Shown: one piece after another, positions 1 through 6,429 of the stretch
How the letters are laid out: the number at the start of each line of letters is the position of its first letter
How positions within the stretch are numbered: position 1 is the first letter of the stretch
IMG/VR virus record: IMGVR_UViG_3300043399_000382
Span: 1 to 30,484 of that record
Source of the DNA: a virus
Reading direction: 5' to 3' (one strand)
DNA length: 30,484 nucleotides
Notes under the pieces: model-generated
The model's input: the letters and a program-made list of their open reading frames with translations, nothing else
The model's database searches: none
Told to the model about the DNA's origin: nothing
Made by a program: the position numbers and the translations under genes

Positions 1-846
1 GTCGGCCCCCAGATCGGCCAGCGTGCCCTCTCGGCCCAGCTCCACCATCAGCTCGCGCGCCATGCTGTCGGCATCGGCGCGCGCCCCTAACGACAGGGGG
101 ACGAGAATGTCATAATCAGGCCCGCTGACAAAGGGCACGTCCACCGTCTCTTCGGGTGGGATTGTGACGGCCCACGTGTTCATCGTGTTGCGCAGGTACG
201 GCAGCGCGTCCTCGCGCACGGCCCACGTCCGCTGGTGGTAATCCAGCGGCGTGAAGTATCGCATCCGCCACGGGTCAAAGGTCAGCCCCCACGCGCGCCC
301 CTTGGACACGATCTGCAGGGGCATCCAAACATCTTCCCAGCTATTCGGGCGCGGTGTCCCTGTCAGCCCCCACACGCCCCCAAAGGCATCCGAAAACCTA
401 TTCAGCGCCTTGGCGCGCGTGCCGCGCGGCGATTTGAAGCGCGACATTTCATCGATAATAAGTTGGTCTAATCCCGCGTGCGCGGGCAGCTCTTTCAGCT
501 CGTCGATCAGCCACGTCAGATTGTCTATGCCGCACACGTACACGTCGTGCGCCTCGCGCAGGATCTTGGCGCGCTGGGCGGGCGTCCCCGCCATTACGCC
601 GATGCGCATGTGCTGCAGGTGTTCCCACTTGCGCACCTCGGCGGGCCACACTGTCAGGGCCACGCGCTTTGGCGCGATAACAATGGCCGCGCGGATGGTG
701 CGCGTCTCTTGCAGGTCGCGGACGGCGGTCAGGGCGCTGACGGTCTTGCCGCCCCCCATGCCCAGCACAATCAGCACGCCCTCGCTGGTCTTCATTTCCT
801 CGATCAGGCGCTGCTGCACCGATCTCAATTCGGATCTCGTACGCAT
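1..846 (-). CDS. SNF2-like superfamily 2 DNA helicase, 3' end missing
   Basis: The frame is open for 282 codons from an ATG at 846 to the left edge, so only the N-terminal part is present. Visible superfamily 2 motifs are a Walker A motif GMGGGKT near residue 34, a DEAH-like Walker B motif IIDEMS, and motif III LTGTP followed by an asparagine. Proteins of this type are ATP-driven DNA translocases or helicases. In phage replication cassettes they sit beside a DUF2800 nuclease, a VRR-NUC protein and a family A polymerase, as here. The start is supported by a GGGGGAGA Shine-Dalgarno just upstream. It is the last visible gene of the leftward operon, 54 bases after the previous stop, and that gap holds a GC hairpin. 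The helicase C-terminal motifs lie outside the window. The family call is firm; the exact role in replication or recombination is inferred. Confidence 0.9.
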   Translation of the reverse strand, partial: MRTRSELRSVQQRLIEEMKTSEGVLIVLGMGGGKTVSALTAVRDLQETRTIRAAIVIAPKRVALTVWPAEVRKWEHLQHMRIGVMAGTPAQRAKILREAHDVYVCGIDNLTWLIDELKELPAHAGLDQLIIDEMSRFKSPRGTRAKALNRFSDAFGGVWGLTGTPRPNSWEDVWMPLQIVSKGRAWGLTFDPWRMRYFTPLDYHQRTWAVREDALPYLRNTMNTWAVTIPPEETVDVPFVSGPDYDILVPLSLGARADADSMARELMVELGREGTLADLGAD

Positions 847-867
847 GTCTCTCCCCCGCGTAATAGC

Positions 868-891
868 GGCGGGCGGTGTTACCCGCCCGCC
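868..891 (-). other. GC-rich hairpin between two leftward replication genes
   Basis: A perfect 9-bp inverted repeat (868-876 with 883-891) with a 6-base loop lies between the stop at 901 and the helicase start at 846. No T-run follows on the minus strand, so it is not a textbook terminator. It could stabilise the upstream message or moderate helicase expression. Confidence 0.5.
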
Positions 892-900
892 CCCTGTCTG

Positions 901-1635
901 TTACACGCGGCGGCGGCGGCCCGCAGGCGCGTCGGCTGGCGCTTCGGCTCCCACGGTCTCTACCACCCTTGGCTCATCGGCCACGCGCGCTGGCGCGTCG
1001 CCCACGTCTTCCTCGTCGCCATTCATATCAGCCCAGCCCACGATCTCCATCACGGGCGTGTACGTCTTACCATAGCTTGAGTGCTGATAGCTGTCGCTGC
1101 CGATGCGGACGATTGGGAAGACGTGTGCCGACCCCGTGTCGAGCTTGCGCTCCAACTCGCTGAGAACGCCGTCGATGAGGCGAAGGCCGCCCACCGACGT
1201 TGCCGAGTACATCGCCTGTTGGCCCGCGTACTTGCCATCGATCATTTTCAGCTCGAAGGACATCTGATCCTTCCACGTGCAGGTTTTCTGGGTGCGTGGG
1301 TCAACCATTTCTGGAAGGTCATGCACGCCAAGTTTTGGCTGCGTGATCTTCCACATCTCTTCGCCGAGTTTCTCGTTCTTGCCTTCCTTCGGCCCACGGT
1401 CTGTCCAGCAGCTATAGCCGTGCTGGATCGACAGCGGGTTGATGATGGCCTCGGTTCCGTCCGCGATCTGGCTGTCTTGAGCGCCCATCGCCCACTTACC
1501 GTCACGCAGCAGGCGCAGGTACGGCGTGCCGCCTGCCAGTGCTGGCATCGATGCACGGGTCTGAGCCACGCCCGCGCGCAGTGTCTGGTATACGGCCAAG
1601 GTGGCAGCACTTGGTTTTTGGATTTCGGTCGTCAT
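901..1635 (-). CDS. Conserved phage protein, possible single-stranded DNA-binding role
   Basis: This encodes 244 residues starting at the ATG at 1635, preceded by GGAG at 7 bases. An upstream in-frame ATG at 1653 has no Shine-Dalgarno close to it. No catalytic motif is recognised. The middle has aromatic and polar beta-strand-like stretches (WAMGAQDSQ, GYSCWTD, TPVMEIVGWADMNG). The tail is Ala/Glu/Asp-rich and ends in a basic GRRRRV. It lies between the DUF2800 nuclease and the SNF2 helicase, the place usually held by a DUF2815 or gp2.5-like single-stranded DNA-binding protein in related cassettes. A DNA-binding function is therefore an inference from position only; the very C-terminus is basic rather than acidic, unlike gp2.5. 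The coding call is strong because of the start signal, length and operon fit. Confidence 0.85.
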   Translation of the reverse strand: MTTEIQKPSAATLAVYQTLRAGVAQTRASMPALAGGTPYLRLLRDGKWAMGAQDSQIADGTEAIINPLSIQHGYSCWTDRGPKEGKNEKLGEEMWKITQPKLGVHDLPEMVDPRTQKTCTWKDQMSFELKMIDGKYAGQQAMYSATSVGGLRLIDGVLSELERKLDTGSAHVFPIVRIGSDSYQHSSYGKTYTPVMEIVGWADMNGDEEDVGDAPARVADEPRVVETVGAEAPADAPAGRRRRV

Positions 1636-1701
1636 AGTCTTCTCCGTCTTCATAAGGGCGCAGCGCGCCGTACCTCACCACTGGGCAGGTGACACCATTG
1701 C

Positions 1702-2973
1702 CTAGCGCGTTTTCGCGCCAAGTAATTTCTCCGACAGCTCGGCCAGACGTTCTGGCACGCTGCGCGCTGGGCGCGTGATCTGCTCGGTACGCTTGAGCGT
1801 AGTACCGCTGGATGGCGCGCGCTCGACGTAGTGCTTCGGCAGTGCGATGTCGCGCGCCTTTAGCACCTTTTCGATCTGCGTGGGCGATTTCAGTTTGCGC
1901 TCGGCCCACTCGTCCATCCTGATGCGGTGGCGCTTGAAGAACAGCTTCAGCAGGCGCGGCTCCACCGCCCACTTGCGGTTGCCCTCTGGCTTCGCCTGCA
2001 GGCCCCAGCCCGCGATCTTGTTGCCCTGCTCGGCATATGCGTGGGCCTGCGCAAACACCTCATCGACCAGTGGCCCAACCAATTCGGCCATTTCCAGCAA
2101 CTCGGCATAACGCTGCGCCCAGTCAAGGCGATCCTCTGGCGATCCATTCGATGCCGCCTTGGCCTCGTTCAGCTTGGCCAGCTTTTTGCCCAGCTCACCG
2201 AAGGCGTTGATGTGCAGCGGGCAGACTGTCTTGCAGCGCGCAAACGTACACCAGCTCCCCTTGGCGCAGCGCGCATCGTCGGTCTGTGCCTCGGCCACGG
2301 CGGCGTGCAGCTCGGCCACGTAATCCTCGACCCGTGCCACGTCGGTCGTCCATGACTGCACGATGTCGCGCCCCTGCGCCTCATTGGCAGGCTGGATGAT
2401 CACCAGCGTGACTGGCGTGTCATACTGCACCTTACCCAGCCACGTCTTTTCAGTGTTCAGTGCGCCAGCGCCATAGAATAGCAACTGCTTGTTCTCGTCC
2501 GCCGCCACCAAGCCGTGCCCAAATTTCCAGTCGACCACGAAAATCTCATCGCCGCAGCGCCCGATAATGTCCGACGTGCCAAACGCTCCCTTGATCTGGG
2601 GAAACTCCACGCGGCGCTCGACCAGCAGCCGCATCAGCTCGCCGTTTTTGGCCTCTACCTTTGCCACGAAGGCATCAAACGCGGCCAGTGCAGGCTCGCC
2701 CTTCGCGTCCCACAGGGCTTGGTCAACCGTGAACGACCAGCCCTGCGGCGCGGTGAAGGTGTACGGCAGCATGTCAGTCGGCTCGATGCTGTCGCGCAGT
2801 GCCATCGCCATCAGCTCGTGCAAGGCCGTGCCCTCGCGGGCATATACACTGCCGACATCGTTGCGTGGCACAAGTTTTTCCAGCCTATAGCTGGCGGGGC
2901 AGCCAATGCGGCGCGCGGCGGTAGATCCGCCCACCACGTCGCTGTGTTCTTCGGGGGTGATGTGCTGGGTCAT
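1702..2973 (-). CDS. DUF2800-type PD-(D/E)XK nuclease
   Basis: This encodes 423 residues from the ATG at 2973, which has an AGAGGTGA Shine-Dalgarno and overlaps the preceding stop as ATGA. An in-frame GTG at 2991 is less likely. The nuclease core is visible: GTALHE (His52-Glu53), GTSDIIG with Asp135, and VVDWK with Asp148 and Lys150. Together these match the RecB/Cas4-like PD-(D/E)XK fold. A later cysteine group (Cys236, Cys242, Cys247, Cys251, around GSWCTFARC) resembles the metal or iron-sulfur site of Cas4/AddB-type nucleases. DUF2800 proteins recur in phage replication cassettes with family A polymerases and are thought to act as recombination exonucleases; no activity is shown here. Its neighbours are the putative DNA-binding protein downstream and the alpha-CTD-like protein upstream. 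Confidence 0.88.
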   Translation of the reverse strand: MTQHITPEEHSDVVGGSTAARRIGCPASYRLEKLVPRNDVGSVYAREGTALHELMAMALRDSIEPTDMLPYTFTAPQGWSFTVDQALWDAKGEPALAAFDAFVAKVEAKNGELMRLLVERRVEFPQIKGAFGTSDIIGRCGDEIFVVDWKFGHGLVAADENKQLLFYGAGALNTEKTWLGKVQYDTPVTLVIIQPANEAQGRDIVQSWTTDVARVEDYVAELHAAVAEAQTDDARCAKGSWCTFARCKTVCPLHINAFGELGKKLAKLNEAKAASNGSPEDRLDWAQRYAELLEMAELVGPLVDEVFAQAHAYAEQGNKIAGWGLQAKPEGNRKWAVEPRLLKLFFKRHRIRMDEWAERKLKSPTQIEKVLKARDIALPKHYVERAPSSGTTLKRTEQITRPARSVPERLAELSEKLLGAKTR

Positions 2974-3458
2974 AGTGTCACCTCTGGCCACTCGTACATC
3001 GTATTATGTCGCGGGCCAACGCTGCGCTGAAATGGTGTCTCAGTTGGGCTTACGCTCTCCAATGCCTGCCGCAACTCACGCATTCTTTGTGCATCCCTTG
3101 ACACCTTTTCCGCGTCTTCATCGGACAGCAGACTAAGCTGAATTGCCAGCTCACGAATGTATTCGGCCTTCACGCCCAACGACACCGTAGGGTCAGCGTA
3201 AGCGCCCCGTAAAATCTCCTCAATCACTTGGTTGAACCGCGCAAGAGTTTTTTTGCCCATAAAAGGCCACCCCAACATCGCCCGTCTATCTAAGCGCGCA
3301 AGGTCGTCGATGGTCACATTTTCCCACGATTTGATTTTGATCCTAGTCAACCCGTACTCATACGAACCGTCAAAATAATTCATTAAGCAATGTTTCAGCC
3401 GTGCCGAGACGCCGTCGCCCGCGCATCCCCAAACAATATCTTTCGCCATCATGGTCAT
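2970..3458 (-). CDS. Small protein with RNA polymerase alpha-CTD-like region
   Basis: This encodes 162 residues. The ATG at 3458 overlaps the preceding stop as ATGA and follows a GCGGGG stretch. Residues about 37-84 read like the helix-hairpin-helix C-terminal domain of the RNA polymerase alpha subunit: a short hydrophobic strand and helix (GLTRIKIKSWENVTIDDLARL, abbreviated here to its ends GLTRI and DDLARL), then a loop, MGKKTLARF and NQVIEEIL. The GKKTL element corresponds to the GKKSL of alpha-CTD. The rest is charged and helical with no other recognised motif. Base composition is less GC-rich than the neighbours. A host-transcription or DNA-contacting role is an inference from this resemblance. 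A plain DNA-binding HhH protein is the alternative. Confidence 0.8.
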   Translation of the reverse strand: MTMMAKDIVWGCAGDGVSARLKHCLMNYFDGSYEYGLTRIKIKSWENVTIDDLARLDRRAMLGWPFMGKKTLARFNQVIEEILRGAYADPTVSLGVKAEYIRELAIQLSLLSDEDAEKVSRDAQRMRELRQALESVSPTETPFQRSVGPRHNTMYEWPEVTL

Positions 3459-3655
3459 TTCGTAACCCCGCTGTTTTCGCCAACGGCGGGGCCAAGCGCG
3501 GCCATGATGGCCGCCTCGATGATCACGTACTCAGGGCGGCCCGTGAACGACGCGGCGGCCTTCACCCGTGCGCGCGCCTCTGGTGTCAGGAACGTCTTTA
3601 CAGCATCCCGCTGTTGGTCTGCCTCTGGCAGCCTCATTGCATTCAAGTCGATCAT
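3455..3655 (-). CDS. Ribbon-helix-helix (Arc/CopG-like) DNA-binding protein
   Basis: This encodes 66 residues. The ATG at 3655 has GGAG six bases upstream; an ATG at 3667 has no ribosome site. The pattern fits a ribbon-helix-helix protein: strand AVKTFLT (residues 18-24), helix from PEARARVKAAA, a Gly-Arg turn, then helix PEYVIIEAAIMAAL. Such proteins bind palindromic operators as dimers, usually in the major groove through the strand. It is the first gene of the leftward operon, and an 8-bp inverted repeat overlapping its promoter-like -10 lies immediately upstream (3658-3685). Autoregulation, and control of the divergent operon, is a reasonable inference. The family assignment is by pattern alone. 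Confidence 0.75.
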   Translation of the reverse strand: MIDLNAMRLPEADQQRDAVKTFLTPEARARVKAAASFTGRPEYVIIEAAIMAALGPAVGENSGVTK

Positions 3656-3657
3656 GG

Positions 3658-3685
3658 TGTACTCCATAGTGATGTGGGGAGTACA
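3658..3685. promoter_or_regulatory. Candidate operator palindrome at the divergent operon junction
   Basis: TGTACTCC (3658-3665) and GGAGTACA (3678-3685) form a perfect inverted repeat around a 12-base spacer. Each arm supplies the GGAG ribosome site of one of the two divergent first genes (starts at 3655 minus and 3689 plus). The right arm overlaps the -10-like element of the leftward promoter. A dimeric repressor such as the adjacent ribbon-helix-helix protein would fit. Binding is inferred. Confidence 0.6.
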
Positions 3686-3710
3686 TACATGGCACAGCGC
3701 GAAGCGTCAA
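3682..3710 (-). promoter_or_regulatory. Promoter-like sequence for the leftward operon
   Basis: On the minus strand, TTGACG (3710-3705) and TATGTA (3687-3682) are separated by exactly 17 bases. Initiation would fall near 3675, giving a leader of about 20 bases before the ATG at 3655. The element lies inside the start of the divergent VRR-NUC gene. It has the same TTGA-N17-TATG form as the candidates at 9970 and 12523. Confidence 0.5.
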
Positions 3711-3994
3711 TAGAGGAATATTTGCGGCAGCGTGTAGAGGTGCTGGGTGGGGTGTGCATAAAACTATCCCCAGTGGGGTTGCGTGGAGTACCTGATCGTC
3801 TTATAGTGCTGTCAGGGCCGCGCGTGGTGTTCGTCGAGTTAAAGCGACCAGCGGGCGGGGTCATATCAAAACTGCAGCACTGGTGGCGCGCGCGCCTATT
3901 GGCGCTGGGCTGTGAGCATCACTTTATCAAGACGCGGGCCGAGGTGGACGCGCTAATGGGAGGAACGCAAGATGAGAGACAACGACAGGATTGA
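3689..3994 (+). CDS. VRR-NUC domain nuclease
   Basis: This encodes 101 residues from the ATG at 3689, preceded by GGAG at 3678-3681. The small PD-(D/E)XK core of the VRR-NUC family is complete: GVPD with Asp36, VFVELKRP with Glu50 and Lys52, and Gln63 in SKLQHWW. Stand-alone phage VRR-NUC proteins are predicted structure-selective nucleases, for example for branched DNA made during recombination, with dimerisation suggested by their small size. It opens the rightward replication operon. It overlaps the next gene by 23 bases. The reading frame is open further upstream, but the ribosome site and the divergent gene make 3689 the best start. Confidence 0.92.
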   Translation: MAQREASIEEYLRQRVEVLGGVCIKLSPVGLRGVPDRLIVLSGPRVVFVELKRPAGGVISKLQHWWRARLLALGCEHHFIKTRAEVDALMGGTQDERQRQD

Positions 3995-4262
3995 CATAAG
4001 CCAAGATGCGTGGGGCGAAATTTTGACGACCGTCAAGGAGATGTCAGATCGCATTGCTGATTTAATTATCGAGCATGAGCTAGACCCGCGCGCCGCCGTT
4101 GCCTTGGCTGGCGCGATCGCGGGCATGGTTAACGATTTCGCGGAGCCTTGCACATGCAATGGCTGCCTGACCGCCACCATGATGCTAGTTGACGCATTCC
4201 TTACCGATCTGGGCCAGATTGATGTCGATCTAGACACCCTCATGTCGAAGGGACGCGCCTGA
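3972..4262 (+). CDS. Unknown small protein upstream of DNA polymerase
   Basis: This encodes 96 residues from the ATG at 3972, following GGAGGAACGCAAG, a strong ribosome site inside the end of the VRR-NUC gene. Its stop overlaps the polymerase start. The sequence is mostly helical, with an acidic N-terminus, a small Ala-rich hydrophobic helix (AAVALAGAIAGMV) and a CTCNGC cysteine cluster with two close cysteines. No family is recognised. Tight coupling on both sides suggests a replication-associated accessory role, which is inference only. Confidence 0.8.
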   Translation: MRDNDRIDISQDAWGEILTTVKEMSDRIADLIIEHELDPRAAVALAGAIAGMVNDFAEPCTCNGCLTATMMLVDAFLTDLGQIDVDLDTLMSKGRA

Positions 4263-6418
4263 TGTACGACATTGACAATCTGTGTTTCATCGACACCGAG
4301 ACGCTGTCGCGCGCTGACCTAAAGGCCACTGGCATCTACCCATATAGCAGCGACCCTGCCTTTCGGGTTATGATCGTCACATACGCAATAGGCGATGGGC
4401 CTGTGCAAATCTGGAAGCAGGATCGCGCGCACCTCGGCGCGTGGCTGGATTGGAACGACGCGCCCGATGACCTGCTGACGTTTCTGGAACGGGTCGAGGC
4501 GGGCGAGGCTCATTTCGTGGCGTGGAATGCGGCCTTCGACCGCCTCGCCCTGTCGCGCGGCATCAAGGGGTACAGCAACGCCAAGCCTGAGCATTTTATG
4601 GATGCGATGGTGCAGGCCGTGCGCTCGCACCTGCCGCCAGATCTGGCCAGTGCTGGCCGCGTCACGCACGCCGCAATTCAAAAACGGCCCGACGGCAAGC
4701 GCCTGATCCAAAAATTCTGCGTGCCGCCCTTCGCCGACCCTGCCGAGCATCCTGCGGAGTGGGACGCGTTCACGTTGTACGCGCTGGATGACGTCCCGCC
4801 CCTGCGGGCCGTCTGGCAGGCCACCCTGCCCCTGTCGGACTTGGCGTGGCAGCAGTACTGGGCCAGCGAGCATATCAACGACGCGGGCATGCCCGTGGAC
4901 GTGGAGTTTGCCGAGAAGGCGGGCGAGCTGGCCATCGAGAACGCGCGGCGCGCCGACTTCGATATCCACCGCCTCACTGGCGGTGCGATCAAGACCGTCA
5001 ACCAGCACGTGGCGCTGTGCGACTGGGTGGTGGCGCGCATCGGACATATGTCCGAGGCCGTGGCCATCCTGCTGCGCGATGTGGTCGAGGAGCAGGACGA
5101 GGCGGGCGATGGCATCACGCGCCTCGATACGTACTCGCTGGAGCGCAGCCGTGTCGAGGATCTGATCGCGTACATGGAGCGCATCGGCGGCGAGCGCGGC
5201 CTGACTGATGACGAGATCGCGGTGCTTGAGGTGCTGCGCGTCCGCGCCTTCGGCGCATCGGCAACGCCCAAGAAATTCGTCAAGCTGCTGCCGATGGTGT
5301 CCGAGGGCGACCGCCTGCGCGGCCAGTACGTGTACTACGGCGCGGCTGCCACGGGGCGTTTCTCGTCTCGCGGGCTGCAGATCCACAACTTGGCTCGCGC
5401 CACTGTGGGTAAGCAGGACGTGGAGCTGGCCGTCATCGATAAGATCTTGGACGGCGCGTCATACGACGACCTGACGCAATACGGCCCCGTGGGTCGCACC
5501 CTGTCGCGCCTGATCCGCCCCGTGTTCGTCGCCCCTGATGGGTACAAGATGCTGTGGGCGGACTATAGCGCCATCGAGGCGCGCGTCTTGCCGTGGCTCG
5601 GCGAGGCCTTCGGCGCTGGGCCTGTGCTGGATATCTTCCGCGAGAACGATGCCGACCCCTCGCTGCCTGATATCTACAAGCAGCAGGCTGGCTCGATCCT
5701 CAATAAGGATCCCAGAGAGGTGACCAAGGCCGAGCGCCAGAGCCACGGCAAGGTTCCCGTGCTGTCGCTGGGCTTCGGCGGCGGCAAGGGCGCGCTCTTT
5801 GCGATGGCGCGAAACTATGGCGCGTCGTTCACCGACGACGAGGCGGGCGACATCGTGGAAAAGTGGCGCGCGACAAACCCGTGGGCGCGCCGCTATTGGG
5901 ATGATACGTGGGAAGCCGCGATCTGGTGCATGCACAACCACAACCAACTGCGCCCCGTCGGCAGCCGCCTGCACTATGTGTACCTGCCCGACTATATGCA
6001 CGGCACGTTGGCCTGCATCCTGCCCAATGGCGAGCCGCTGCTGTACCCGATGCTGCGCTGGGAGATGCGCGAGCGTAAAGACAAGGCCACGGGCAAGGTC
6101 GAGGTGCGCGAGCAGCTCACCTATCGGCGCGGCTATGGGCGCGCGGCCCTGTGGTACGGAACGCTGGTCGAGAATGCGGTGCAGGCCGTCGCGGGCGCTA
6201 TCCTCAAGAATGCGCTCTTGTGCCTGCACCAGACCAACCCACAACTGGTGGTGGGTCACACTCACGATGAGGTCATCGCCCTGTGCCCGACACCAGATGT
6301 AGCGGATGGCCGCGCCGCGCTCGTGCGTGCTATGCTGGCCCTTCCCGACTGGGCTGGAGGGCTGCCGATGACGTGTGAGGCCAGCGAGAGCTTCTATTAT
6401 ACCAAAACAATCGACTGA
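4262..6418 (+). CDS. Family A DNA polymerase with 3'-5' exonuclease domain
   Basis: This encodes 718 residues, the usual size of phage polymerases that lack the 5' nuclease. The N-terminal proofreading domain shows Exo I IDTET (Asp11, Glu13), Exo II WNAAFD (Asp93) and Exo III YALDD (Tyr173, Asp176/177). The polymerase domain shows motif A ADYSAIEAR with Asp434, a motif B region RQSHGKVPVLSLGFGGG, and motif C HTHDEV with Asp669. All catalytic acids are present, so the enzyme should be active. It replicates the phage genome together with the primase-helicase encoded 11 bases downstream. The start at 4262 overlaps the preceding stop in TGATG. The motif B lysine spacing differs from Pol I, as is common in this phage subgroup. 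Confidence 0.96.
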   Translation: MYDIDNLCFIDTETLSRADLKATGIYPYSSDPAFRVMIVTYAIGDGPVQIWKQDRAHLGAWLDWNDAPDDLLTFLERVEAGEAHFVAWNAAFDRLALSRGIKGYSNAKPEHFMDAMVQAVRSHLPPDLASAGRVTHAAIQKRPDGKRLIQKFCVPPFADPAEHPAEWDAFTLYALDDVPPLRAVWQATLPLSDLAWQQYWASEHINDAGMPVDVEFAEKAGELAIENARRADFDIHRLTGGAIKTVNQHVALCDWVVARIGHMSEAVAILLRDVVEEQDEAGDGITRLDTYSLERSRVEDLIAYMERIGGERGLTDDEIAVLEVLRVRAFGASATPKKFVKLLPMVSEGDRLRGQYVYYGAAATGRFSSRGLQIHNLARATVGKQDVELAVIDKILDGASYDDLTQYGPVGRTLSRLIRPVFVAPDGYKMLWADYSAIEARVLPWLGEAFGAGPVLDIFRENDADPSLPDIYKQQAGSILNKDPREVTKAERQSHGKVPVLSLGFGGGKGALFAMARNYGASFTDDEAGDIVEKWRATNPWARRYWDDTWEAAIWCMHNHNQLRPVGSRLHYVYLPDYMHGTLACILPNGEPLLYPMLRWEMRERKDKATGKVEVREQLTYRRGYGRAALWYGTLVENAVQAVAGAILKNALLCLHQTNPQLVVGHTHDEVIALCPTPDVADGRAALVRAMLALPDWAGGLPMTCEASESFYYTKTID

Positions 6419-6429
6419 GGGGTGGAACC

